From Candidatus Protochlamydia phocaeensis (GTDB lineage: Bacteria; Chlamydiota; Chlamydiia; Chlamydiales; Parachlamydiaceae), in the NCBI RefSeq assembly GCF_001545115.1, contig NZ_FCNU01000019.1, positions 1-64,000 of the forward strand: 64,000 nucleotides of DNA, in the 5' to 3' direction. Made by a program: the position numbers and the translations under genes. Below the pieces are notes generated by a model. That model worked only from the letters and a program-made list of their open reading frames with translations, did no database searches and had not been told where the DNA came from. Below are positions 29,101 through 37,024 of the stretch, one piece after another. How positions within the stretch are numbered: position 1 is the stretch's first letter; every line of letters starts with the position of its first letter.

Positions 29101-29190
29101 CTCTAAAATAGGTGAGGATACGCCCGTCGGAGAGGGAGCAGAAGAGGTATAATCTCGCACAATAGATTGAAGATTATTTTGAATAGACAT
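26167..29190 (-). CDS. Large coiled-coil protein with C-terminal alpha/beta-hydrolase, effector candidate
   Basis: A 1007-residue protein from the ATG at 29190 (MSIQNNLQSIVRDYT); the earlier in-frame start at 29241 gives an unlikely extension. Residues about 40-320 are Lys/Glu-rich coiled coil. Residues 372-462 and 466-555 are two direct copies of a module: each begins LNSxGNL, includes ALSGFK or VLSGFK, and ends DVFIFQxKD. Residues about 650-930 look like an alpha/beta-hydrolase with nucleophile Ser738 in LCMSGGPATY, Asp852 in TRNDS and His886 in GFHGDSW. There is no signal peptide. Size, coiled coil and an odd hydrolase domain suggest a type III-secreted effector; this is inference. A weak ribosome site precedes it. 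Confidence 0.75.
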   Translation of the reverse strand: MSIQNNLQSIVRDYTSSAPSPTGVSSPILEKGRLGLNSLDKELTEKIETLMGHIGDTAKLEGVEAQKAQLRGQIKSELRELNKEISARIENKVKVIMQPTEKKEEQKALMKAKSMLEALDKRLDSVQLEGVAVSIFKEQSSFKGDMQKIFEKFVTSFVGKLMDKVRSQIYHGWTEVGVSKRAHYDKQLALFDSKEKKLEEKKEALQNGLSKNREYRKLSAENDRMQEEIDKISSRLLSGNLTPSETESLGKEFDLLFKEQTGVLEKRREMELAHAEKIKEPLQDIQKELDTIASKRVEIKSKIEGMEKGKQAGVKTRAQMQAIGGEPATIIDESTNSTLDGMYLSADKFRAKLKEAGGQIAVVRSNNFEAALNSQGNLLPDQIQTMKEALKGAQAAVVRYTRDKGEEGKEVLSGFKVQQGQVDALRESLDPLTSNGWVITDSDENGDVFIFQHKDLEALSRVDTVLNSDGNLAADQVQTIKAALEGTNAKLVKYVREGGTEALSGFKLPEDQIDSILGALDPLIQNGWIITAADERGDVFIFQQKDMDELDEWYKDENIHYALTTEDINYQFKEEPLTEKTSTGFGFPSSALKSPSAAKTLEEMGIAEAGFTKYQLGEKVYFFPQEDMQDYDKFAEQGIQLADSYEYKDIDLDKKSSGGTVILSSGNAGVYEMHKREMLAYLMRGMDVMGFNFAGYGESKGVPSGETFKKNMEAVYNHIQKHHPVPDEKLLCKALCMSGGPATYLAAKHPKMNLFLDQTYADFKEIVAEQTESTINGFVGNLEKKAEAIKTEEQAPIKAELLKIKKNLLQWAHSQVENLAHLAAKIIAPAWETSKEISKVEGKVGLLFTRNDSLMKLDKEIYNNYQAMTKAGKGHQVSIMGMEGFHGDSWVYAKGGGVVTIDADFIEAQLQQYESHYADYIKERGLNPFKGCVEEIIDRMGKISDLRDSEAVRGLISKMAEKWFPDYPDFGKENILAFFPFRDEVYTGRQQMDGFLKGSGLRGYIFV

Positions 29191-29439
29191 AGTTTCACTT
29201 TTTAATTTAATTATAAATAACGCGAACACTATTAATTTCATTATATCAAAAACTAAAATACTGTTAATATTTTTAAAATAAAATTTTAATTTATTAAATT
29301 AATAAAGAATTTAAGATAAATTCAAATAGAGGAATTTGCTTTAAAATCAGGAAGAACTCATAGTCGAAAAAGACGGGGCACAGCCAAGCTTGTCTCTGTT
29401 TTTTGAGATAGAAGGGGGACTCTAAAGAATAAAGGCGGT

Positions 29440-30723
29440 ATGTTTAATAAAGCCTCTTTTGAAGCAGTTAAGACAGCCTCTTTCGAGGAGCGTTTTTGCC
29501 GGCCTCTTTACGAAAGCTATTGTTTTGCTCGGATTCCAGAAACAATTAAAGGCCTTTTTTTAGGACATCTGCCCGGCCAAGGCCTTCCTTGTGACGTTCT
29601 TTCGGATACATGCCGCACTTATCAACGCGTGATGGTATTATTTATTGATGGCTTTGGATGGCGTTTTTTAGGCAAATATATCGATCAGCTTCCTTTTTTG
29701 AAAAGATTTAAAGAGCGAGGCATCATTTCCAAGCTGACGTCGCAATTTCCCTCCACAACCGTTGCCCATCTCACTTGCATGCATACGGGGCTGCCTGTTG
29801 GACAAAGCGGCTTATATGAATGGTACTATTATGAGCCTCTAGTCGATGCCATTATTTCTCCTTTTCGCTTTTCCTTTGCCGGAGACTCGCGAGAATTGTC
29901 ATTGGAACAAACAGGCCTGGCCTATCAGCAGTTTTTTCCTAGCAAGACTTTATATACGCATCTTCAATCATTCGGCATTCCGTCTTATCTTTTTTATCAT
30001 AATGCTTATGCCTTTTCCCCTTACTCTCAAACAACAGGCCGAGGAGCTGGTATCATTCCTTACAGCTCGTTTTCAGATGCCTTAAATAAATGCGCAGAAT
30101 TGCTTAAGCAGCAATCGAGAGGGTATTTCTTCTTATATCTATCCGACATTGATACCAAGAGCCATCAATATGGCCCCGATTCTAAAGAAGTGGATCAAGA
30201 AATTGAATCGTATTTTACAGAATTGGAAAAGACTTTCAGTCATCATCCAGCCTTTCTAGATCCTCAAACGGCGATTGTATTGATGGCTGATCATGGACAG
30301 ACGAACACGTCTCCTCAGCAAACTTTTTATCTTAACCTGCAACTGCCGCAAATCAAGGAAGCCATTCAGGCAAATAAACAAGGAAAGCTGCTTGTACCCG
30401 CAGGATCGCCGCGCGATTTATTTCTGCATATTAAAGAAGAACAGTTTGAAGATACTTACGCTTTATTGGAGCAAGCCCTAGAAGGAAAAGCAAAGGTATA
30501 CAGCACTCAAGCGCTAATAAAAGCTAAGCTACTTGGTCCTTCGCCTCTTTCCTCAGCCTTTTTAAATCGGGTAGGCAATCTGGTCATCCTGCCTTATGAA
30601 GGCCAGTCTGTTTTTTGGTACGAGCAGGACCGCTTTGAACACCGCTTTTACGGCAATCATGGGGGATTGACGCGGGAAGAAATGGAAACCGTTTTTCTTT
30701 TTATGGAAGGCTCGACCATTTGA
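29440..30723 (+). CDS. Type I phosphodiesterase/nucleotide pyrophosphatase family protein
   Basis: A 427-residue alkaline-phosphatase-fold enzyme (PF01663 type). Metal-binding and catalytic elements are visible: Asp70 in LFIDGFGW, the Thr nucleophile region SQFPSTTVAHL at about residues 101-111, the second metal cluster DIDTKSHQYG, MADHGQT, and the last His in YGNHGGLT. Such enzymes hydrolyse phosphodiester bonds of nucleotides or lipids. No clear signal peptide is present, so a cytosolic location is likely. AAGG lies 5 bases before the ATG. It is convergent with the PAP2 gene, with a single base between the stops. Confidence 0.85.
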   Translation: MFNKASFEAVKTASFEERFCRPLYESYCFARIPETIKGLFLGHLPGQGLPCDVLSDTCRTYQRVMVLFIDGFGWRFLGKYIDQLPFLKRFKERGIISKLTSQFPSTTVAHLTCMHTGLPVGQSGLYEWYYYEPLVDAIISPFRFSFAGDSRELSLEQTGLAYQQFFPSKTLYTHLQSFGIPSYLFYHNAYAFSPYSQTTGRGAGIIPYSSFSDALNKCAELLKQQSRGYFFLYLSDIDTKSHQYGPDSKEVDQEIESYFTELEKTFSHHPAFLDPQTAIVLMADHGQTNTSPQQTFYLNLQLPQIKEAIQANKQGKLLVPAGSPRDLFLHIKEEQFEDTYALLEQALEGKAKVYSTQALIKAKLLGPSPLSSAFLNRVGNLVILPYEGQSVFWYEQDRFEHRFYGNHGGLTREEMETVFLFMEGSTI

Positions 30724-30724
30724 A

Positions 30725-31894
30725 TCAATCATTCGGAATAGCCTGGATAGCCGCCTGCCCGATTTTTTCTCCCAATGCCTTTCCCACTTGATCATCGATG
30801 GGAAAATGCAACCCGCACCAGATGCGCGACCAACCGGCCTCATGAGCCAAATCAGACCAAAGCGATTGAGCTTGAGGAAAAAAATAGGCGAGAATGACTC
30901 GTGAAGTAGAAGCAATAGTGGAATGCCCGGAGGGATAGCTGGGATGATTGGGTACTGCAATGAACGTCTTCAATTGATTATCCAACATAGAAGGACGCTT
31001 GACCCAATAGGTGTACTTTGAATCAAAGGCCGCAATTGTTGCATCCTCAATGCCCATGGCAAGAGTAGCCCTGACAAGCAGCATTTGAGCAAGCGGAATA
31101 TGCTGGTTCCACATATAATCATTGGCAATCTTAAGCCAATCGCCGCTTTGCGAAGCACCTTTTCGGCTGATTCCTGCCCAAAAATAGACGAGCCTTTTCT
31201 TATCCTCGCCGGCGGTATCGCATGCTAATTTGACAGCCTGCACTTGGTCTTGCCAGAACAAATTGTCATCAGGCGGAGCGGCAAGGCGGAATTGATCTCC
31301 CGCCAGCAAAATCCACGGCTTCCAAGAGCCGATCTCTAATCCCCAAAAGGGCTCTTTTCCCGCCCAATAGCGCTCTCCCTTTTTAATCGGATAAGGACGG
31401 CTGTTTCTTAAATCTTCTTGTAATCGCGCCTTTATCTTGGCTATGACAATATCAGCCAAGGTCTCAGAATAGATATCTTTTTCCGCTTCATTTTGCTCTT
31501 GTCCCGGCTGTAAAAAAGGAAAAAAAAGCGCTAAAGTTTTTCTAGATATCGGATCAAACGAGCCTTCTAAACGCTTTTTTAATCGATAGGACAAGCAAGC
31601 GACTTCCCGCTGTGCCACGCAAAGATAAGCTTCGATGCGGGACGCCTGTTCTTCGGCCTTATTTTGATAAATAAAATGAAACGTTTCCTTATCCCATCGG
31701 CTTAGCTCATTTCAGCTCATTTCTCTGGGAGATTCCAGGTGGGCAAGCAAGGACAGGTCTGCCTTCGTATAAGTAAAATAGGGCGAGTAAAGAAAAGCGC
31801 CCTCCCCCTTCTCTGCAATCAGGCTCTCTTCAAGGAAACAAGATAAACACGAGATCAATAGAATAATAAGGGTAGGCTTGAATCTTACCGTCAT
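30725..31894 (-). pseudogene. Secreted PAP2/vanadium-haloperoxidase-like phosphatase, interrupted by in-frame TGA
   Basis: A gene of 390 codons begins at the ATG at 31894 with GGAG 7 bases upstream and encodes a signal peptide (MTVRFKPTLIILLISCLSC). After 60 codons an in-frame TGA (31714-31712) interrupts it, and the same frame then stays open to 30725. The 31 codons after the stop read as family sequence (WDKETFHFIYQNKA, ASRIEAYL), so the break is inside the gene. The acid phosphatase motifs survive: KYTYWVKRP, YPSGHSTIAS and SRIWCGLHFPIDD. The stop lies in a direct repeat of AGCTCATTTC. Either this is a fresh pseudogene, a readthrough case, a sequence error, or a shorter protein starts at the GTG at 31618. 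Confidence 0.75.
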
Positions 31895-31962
31895 AGGCTT
31901 CTCCGATTGAGAGCTTGTTGTCGAAACTCATAATGCAATTAGCAATTTGAAAACAAGCCCTG

Positions 31963-32082
31963 AGAGAGGGGGATTAAAGCCCATCATAACCTATATTTGA
32001 AGTTATTTTCCCCTAAGAGAGACCATCAAATAAGGAATCTTATTGCCTATAGGCCATTCATGCTTTCGACGATAGTCTTACA
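31963..32082. repeat. Dispersed palindromic element, mixed ends
   Basis: The left side is AGAGGGGGATTAAAGCCC, then CATAACCTATATTTGAAGTT and ATTTTCCCCTAAGAG, as in the AGAGG-ended family. The right side ends CATTCATGCTTTCGACGATAGTC, which resembles the GTC-ended family. It ends within a few bases of the SWIM gene's stop. Confidence 0.7.
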
Positions 32083-32087
32083 ACCTT

Positions 32088-33887
32088 TCAAAATAAAAGG
32101 CCAGCGCGTTGAATTTCATCCTTTAAAGCCTTAAGCCGGCGAAAAGCCTGCATAAAGGTTTTAAAATAAATTTCCCAGCCCTCTTCTTGTTGAAGATCTT
32201 TATAAATAGAGCGTATCAACTTAAGATAGTCGCACGCTTTTTGATAGTTCTCCCGATTGCGCTCTTCGACAAGCTCTTGCACGGCATCCTGATAGATCTT
32301 AAGCGCTATCAGAGGATGCTTATGTCGCGCTTCGGATGCCAAACGCAAAGCCAATAGCGTATAATGGATATCTTTGAAAAGCCCTTGTCCCCTTAACAGG
32401 TGTTGGTTAAAAACATCGATTGCCCGAACGAGGTCCTTTTCATCTAAGTAAATTTCAAGAAGAAGAAGGGAATAGTGGAGATCGCTTAAATGCTCTAGGA
32501 TTTCTTGGCGTACGCGTGTCCATTGTTCAAGTGGTTCAGCCAGATCTCGGACGTCTTGATAATAGCTGAACTGCGGAGAAGCATAAAAAACTTTTAATGC
32601 ATACTTCAGTGCCTGTTCTTGTTTTTCGTTTTCCTGATAAAATTTTTTTAGCCAACGAAGAGATTGAAAATCCGATCTTTCCTTCAAGAAATCTAGGACC
32701 AATTGCTCAGCCATCTCCTTTTGTCCATGTGTCAGAAAAATATTAGCAATGGACAGCGTTTGAGACAGGTATTCCCGTTGCTTTGCCGCTCGCAGTGCCT
32801 CTTCTGGCATCTTTAAAGCCAATAAGCTATCTACCAATTTCTGCACCTGGCCTGTCTGACGATAATGGCTTAAATATACCTCGGGCTCCAATTTATCCCT
32901 TTGCAGATCAATCAAAAAATCCTCTAGACCGCTTTCCTCTCCTTCTCGGTCGGAAGATGGCTGATACGCAGCTTGAATGGCATGAATCCAAGAGATCACC
33001 CGTTCGCGCTCGGATGAATTGGCGCGCTCTAAAATCACGCGCTTAGCCTCTTCTGCCCCAATAGCATAGTCGCGATAGAGTTGTTCCTCAATCAACCTAA
33101 AAAGAACCTGAAGTCCTCTCAAGCGCATAGGATGGGATTCCGGCAATTCCTTCAAAGCCTTCTCTAAGCTTTGCACGCTTCCCTTAACTTCTTTAGCTAG
33201 GCTTCCCCATGGATCGCCATGCTCATCGAGGTAATTTAAAATGTGCTGGATAAGAACTTGATTAACCCGCACGCCTTCTTCTATCGCTCCCTCCTCCACT
33301 AGCTGATCTGCATCTGAGCGAATTTTTTCCAGCGCAAACGCTATCTCGATCAAGCCCCCTTCATCTGAATGATACCAGGGAAACTCCGAAACGCGGAAAG
33401 CTTCTTCAATCCGCCGAAAGTACTTTGCTAAGCGAGGAGAGCGGCTGCTCTTCAAATTTTGGTGAAAGGCTTGAATGATCTCGGGAGATCCTTCGACTTT
33501 GTCTTCTAATAAGTCGATAAGCTCCAATAAAGCCGAAGCGTCATACTCTTCTAAATCGGCTTTTAATCCCTTCCATTGAGGAAAAAGCTCTGGCATTTCC
33601 AGCCAAGACAATAAGAGGGCGGCCACATGCTTGCATTTGCCTGTGCCTCCTATCGGACAGGAGCAATAGCTTTGCTGAATGCCCTGCGCATCCATAATTA
33701 CTTCAACTCGATAAGGATCAAACTCATGTCCCTGGCAAAAAGCAGATAAAATCTGATTTTTTAACTTCCCCTGGCTGATCGCTTTGTTCGTCGCATAGCT
33801 CTCGCCTCTTTGAAAACTGGAAAAGCCCACATAATTTTGAATAAATTCGCGATTGAGAATAAATTTTTTAGCCAATGAATTCCTCAT
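32088..33887 (-). CDS. SWIM zinc-finger protein
   Basis: A 599-residue protein from the ATG at 33887 (AGGT 6 bases upstream; an in-frame TTG at 33911 is less likely). The SWIM finger CxCx(n)CxH is at Cys75, Cys77, Cys85 and His87 (YCSCPIGGTGKCKHVAALL). The remaining 500 residues are helical, with TPR-like or armadillo-like spacing. SWIM proteins bind DNA or protein and are often encoded beside SNF2 helicases; no helicase gene is in this window. It is probably cytosolic. The function is unknown. Confidence 0.85.
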   Translation of the reverse strand: MRNSLAKKFILNREFIQNYVGFSSFQRGESYATNKAISQGKLKNQILSAFCQGHEFDPYRVEVIMDAQGIQQSYCSCPIGGTGKCKHVAALLLSWLEMPELFPQWKGLKADLEEYDASALLELIDLLEDKVEGSPEIIQAFHQNLKSSRSPRLAKYFRRIEEAFRVSEFPWYHSDEGGLIEIAFALEKIRSDADQLVEEGAIEEGVRVNQVLIQHILNYLDEHGDPWGSLAKEVKGSVQSLEKALKELPESHPMRLRGLQVLFRLIEEQLYRDYAIGAEEAKRVILERANSSERERVISWIHAIQAAYQPSSDREGEESGLEDFLIDLQRDKLEPEVYLSHYRQTGQVQKLVDSLLALKMPEEALRAAKQREYLSQTLSIANIFLTHGQKEMAEQLVLDFLKERSDFQSLRWLKKFYQENEKQEQALKYALKVFYASPQFSYYQDVRDLAEPLEQWTRVRQEILEHLSDLHYSLLLLEIYLDEKDLVRAIDVFNQHLLRGQGLFKDIHYTLLALRLASEARHKHPLIALKIYQDAVQELVEERNRENYQKACDYLKLIRSIYKDLQQEEGWEIYFKTFMQAFRRLKALKDEIQRAGLLF

Positions 33888-34366
33888 TAATACCTGGCCT
33901 TTGAGAGACAATCTCTAAAATTAATTAATGGGAGAAAAGACAAGCGAATGAAATGCAAATCAAAAAAAGCATTAGAATAGAATTACAATAAATCCCTTTA
34001 TATCTCTATTATAACACATTTTAAATTATAGTTTAATTGTTTACTCAAACACTTTAATAAAATAAATCAATTATCATTAAGATATTAAATAGTTTTTTTG
34101 ATTACTATTAGTTATTATTAAATATGATATAATAAGATTAGAGGATAGGCTAATTTTAAATCTTTAAGTTACAAAAACTTGAAAAAACGAAAGTTCTTAA
34201 CAAATTGAATTTATTTTCTTTAATTATAGTTTTTATAATATCAAGCACTTTGTTTAATTAAAAGATTTTGATTCTAAGTCACCAATAAAATAGGCTTTTT
34301 TCTCTCAAAAAAAATAAGAATTCTAATTCTAGCACCTGTGCTTGATTAAGGTTCTTCGGAGAGGAT
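33888..34366. other. AT-rich gap, promoter region of the ankyrin gene
   Basis: This stretch is very AT-rich, with long A and T runs and stretches such as TATAATAAGATTAG near 34130. I find no gene, RNA or repeat copy. It presumably carries the promoters of the two divergent genes and may have arrived together with the AT-rich ankyrin gene. Confidence 0.4.
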
Positions 34367-35347
34367 ATGACAGACAATAAAAAAAACTCGAAAAATTTTA
34401 ATTTAAAGAACTTAATTTTAAATATAATTAGTTGTGGATTTTATAATTATCTTCATGGCAATCAATTACGTTCTGGTTTAGAAAATGCTGTGCGAGAATC
34501 AGATTTGGATCAGGTAATTTTTTTTCTAGAAGAAGGAGCTGAGGCAAATGACTTACCGATACTAAAAACAGCCATATTTAAGAATAATAAATTAATTATT
34601 GAATTACTATTAAGTCATGGGGGAAAGGCTGATATTAGTCCTCCACTTATGGATAAATATGACGGAAAATATCACACTTTTTCTGAGACACATAAAACTT
34701 ATCCATTATTAGAAATTGCGATTGAAAATGAAGACATTTTAACTATAAGTTTACTGCTAAAATATGGTTTAAAAGCTTGCGAAGGTTTATTTCAAGCCCT
34801 TAAAACTAGAAATATCAAAGTTATTAGCTTGTTAATTGATAAAACTACTAACGAAAAAAAAATTATACATATATTCAAAAGATTCTTTTTTGAGTCAAAT
34901 ACGAAATTTAACTTCTTTTATGATAAATTAAACATTGAAGAACACTTAATCTGGGATAAAATTCTTCTCTTGACTGCTATTTACATGAAAGATATAGATG
35001 GAATTAATTTGATATTGACAAATTATCAACCTGATAATGATGTTTTATTTGATTCTGTAAAAGATAGTAATTATAAGATGTTTTGTCTTTTGTTAAACTG
35101 TTTTTTAAGTGAAGATTGTGATGTTGATTTGAATTTAATTCGAGATGATCAACAAAAAACATTGTTACATGAAATAGCCATTAATGGAACTAAAGAGCAA
35201 GCTGTTTTTTTGTTAAATAAGAGCAATTTAAAAGTAATCGATATAAATGCTATAGATAAAGAAGGCCATACTCCACTTTATTATGCTTTAGCTAATCAAA
35301 ATCAATCTGTTGCTCATTTTTTAGAAAGTATTGGTGCTAATTTGTGA
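34367..35347 (+). CDS. Ankyrin-repeat protein, AT-rich
   Basis: A 326-residue protein with divergent ankyrin repeats. The clearest are residues about 45-80 (LENAVRESDLDQVIFFLEEGAEAN), about 115-145 (LLEIAIENEDILTISLLLKYG), and the C-terminal one (IDKEGHTPLYYALANQNQSVAHFLESIGANL). Ankyrin proteins mediate protein-protein contacts and are frequent host-directed effectors in amoeba symbionts. GAGAGGAT precedes the ATG closely. Base and codon use are markedly more AT-rich than in neighbouring genes, and an IS630 transposase remnant lies just downstream. Both suggest recent transfer. No signal peptide or catalytic domain is seen. Confidence 0.85.
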   Translation: MTDNKKNSKNFNLKNLILNIISCGFYNYLHGNQLRSGLENAVRESDLDQVIFFLEEGAEANDLPILKTAIFKNNKLIIELLLSHGGKADISPPLMDKYDGKYHTFSETHKTYPLLEIAIENEDILTISLLLKYGLKACEGLFQALKTRNIKVISLLIDKTTNEKKIIHIFKRFFFESNTKFNFFYDKLNIEEHLIWDKILLLTAIYMKDIDGINLILTNYQPDNDVLFDSVKDSNYKMFCLLLNCFLSEDCDVDLNLIRDDQQKTLLHEIAINGTKEQAVFLLNKSNLKVIDINAIDKEGHTPLYYALANQNQSVAHFLESIGANL

Positions 35348-35420
35348 TACTGAATACTATTGGAAAATATTTTTAACACAATTTCAAAATTTATCTCATA
35401 CGCGCGATCAAAAGTGCCTT

Positions 35421-35558
35421 CTAAATTCGGAATTGGGGAATAGCATTCAAGGTCTCAAGAAAACCTAAAATGACCTTTTTAAATGCATCAAACTCCTCAT
35501 AATAAGTAAATAACCACTTCTTTTTCCATTTCCACAGACGTTCAATTGATGAAGATTT
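35421..35558 (-). pseudogene. IS630-type transposase C-terminal remnant
   Basis: Read on the minus strand, this gives KSSSIERLWKWKKKW, then LFTYYEEFDAFKKVILGF, and a natural TAG stop at 35423-35421. The IERLWxxxKKK block followed by YYEEF is the C-terminal end of IS630-family DDE transposases (the NPIERLW motif, with its Glu catalytic). Everything upstream is missing, and a palindromic element starts 8 bases beyond the break. It shows that a transposon once sat next to the ankyrin gene. Confidence 0.75.
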
Positions 35559-35565
35559 GAGCTAT

Positions 35566-35678
35566 AAAAGGATGTATTAAAACCCATAATAGCCTATCTA
35601 TATTTCTCCCTAAGATACTCTTGCTCCCTATGCCCTATATAGGGCGCAAGAGTACTTAGGGAAAAGAACTCGAATCTA
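35566..35678. repeat. Dispersed palindromic element touching the next gene's stop
   Basis: The element starts AAAAGGATGTATTAAAACCC and ends AAAAGAACTCGAATCTAAGGC. The centre is a strong hairpin, CCCTAAGATACTCTTGC paired with GCGCAAGAGTACTTAGGG. Its last bases coincide with the TAA stop of the minus-strand GTP cyclohydrolase-like gene, so insertion may have set that protein's C-terminus. The hairpin may also serve as a terminator. Confidence 0.75.
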
Positions 35679-36785
35679 AGGCCGAGAAGCAAATGTCTGT
35701 TTAAGGCGTTGAAGCTCCTCTTCAAAGGAAATAGGAACATCATCTATATCCAGATGTTGGAAATCTGTCCCTCTTTGCTTGGCCTCGCGAGCGCCGGCTG
35801 GATTGATCATTCCAAGCGATTTGACTCTTGTGACAGAGTAGCCATGCTGCTCAAGTTGTTCGAGTTTGTGACGATTATTGGATAGGCAAATGATATCGCG
35901 GCTAGACTGCAACCAATCAAGTACAATGGAAGTCAGCTGATAACCGGCTTTTTGATTTCCCAATCGCGCGTCAGCAAGCACGCCTAGAGATTCATATCCC
36001 TCTTTGATTGAGCAATCAAAGAGCTGTTCGGCTGTATTCTCTCCCAGCTGTCTAAGTAAAGCGCGATTATAAAGATCATAGACGAATTCCTGTTCTGTCA
36101 GCCCGCTCCCCATTCCGCTTTGAGAATCCAAATGCATTAAAATCAATCCAGGTCCTGATTGAGCTGGAAGATGCCTACCCTCTTGCAGGATAAATTGGGA
36201 TTGCGTCCATTTCTCAAAGTCTTCTCCTCCTTTTAAATCTGGCAGTTGAACGGGATTTAGGTGAGCTGCCAGCTCACGTATGCTTGCCCATTGATAACAA
36301 CAATTGCATCTTTGCGATCCAAATAGAAAAGAGGGAATGCAGGCGGATTCGGAGCGTAAAATGATTCGGCCTTCATAAATATTTCCCACCAGTCCAACAT
36401 TGACCGTCTCTTGCCCCAAGCAGGGATGATAGACGCTGCAAGCCAGATGACGCGTAATATAAGGCTTGCCTGTTAGCGGAGAAGAGCAAAAAAGCGTGGC
36501 GCCTCTGTTAGCAACAATCAACGCTTGAGAGGAGGGATGAAAAGAGGCTTCAAAGATTTCTAGTAGATCGATCTTAGCCTGACTCTGTTTCAAGCAAGGT
36601 CCAAAGTAGGCCACAATCTCTTTCAAAATCTCTCGGTTAGCAATCGAACAGATCCCCCCTGTTTGATTTCCATAAAGAGATAATACGTTGGCATATATCC
36701 TTTGCTGCTGCTGTACTCTTTGAATAAAGCGGTTCATATTATCTTGAATGGACCAAGAATGTGAAGAAGAGAAGACTTCTTGCAT
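35676..36785 (-). CDS. Divergent GTP cyclohydrolase II-like protein
   Basis: A 369-residue protein from the ATG at 36785 (an in-frame TTG at 36797 is less likely). About 110 N-terminal residues are unassigned. The RibA-like core keeps the three zinc Cys with E. coli RibA spacing (SACIPSFLFGSQRCNC), the catalytic Asp-x-Arg in VLADARLG, and the Thr/Asn-rich end CLSNNRHKLEQLEQHGYSV. The GTP-binding RQEGRxIGL loop is changed to DSQSGMGSGL, and about 40 extra residues precede it. RibA opens GTP to begin riboflavin synthesis; this paralogue may use another substrate. No other rib gene is nearby. Confidence 0.75.
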   Translation of the reverse strand: MQEVFSSSHSWSIQDNMNRFIQRVQQQQRIYANVLSLYGNQTGGICSIANREILKEIVAYFGPCLKQSQAKIDLLEIFEASFHPSSQALIVANRGATLFCSSPLTGKPYITRHLACSVYHPCLGQETVNVGLVGNIYEGRIILRSESACIPSFLFGSQRCNCCYQWASIRELAAHLNPVQLPDLKGGEDFEKWTQSQFILQEGRHLPAQSGPGLILMHLDSQSGMGSGLTEQEFVYDLYNRALLRQLGENTAEQLFDCSIKEGYESLGVLADARLGNQKAGYQLTSIVLDWLQSSRDIICLSNNRHKLEQLEQHGYSVTRVKSLGMINPAGAREAKQRGTDFQHLDIDDVPISFEEELQRLKQTFASRP

Positions 36786-36870
36786 ATCACGTCTCAATTT
36801 AAAATTGATTTCTTATACAAAGAGAAAGCCATGTTTTCGCAAGAGAATTTCCTTGTCAATAAAAACTCTA

Positions 36871-36943
36871 AGAGGGTTTTTAAACCGCTAATAACTAAAG
36901 TCGCGTTTTTAATCCTATCTCCTTCTAGAGGTTTTAACACCCT
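36871..36943. repeat. Short degenerate palindromic element
   Basis: AGAGGGTTTTTAAACC followed by GCTAATAACTAAAGTCGCG is mirrored by TAGAGGTTTTAACACCCT at the other end. It is a compact copy of the AGAGG-ended family. The rest of the gap to 37024 shows nothing. Confidence 0.6.
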
Positions 36944-37024
36944 ACGTGCATTTAAAAATGGAATAAAAAAAACTCAAAATATAATTTAAATTTAATTAAT
37001 CAGCCTAATGAGGTCTTTCCATCT

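Noticed and set aside
31712-31894. Independent 60-residue secreted peptide gene
   Set aside because: It shares frame with the PAP2 gene, and family-like sequence continues right after its stop, so it is better read as the broken N-terminus of that gene.
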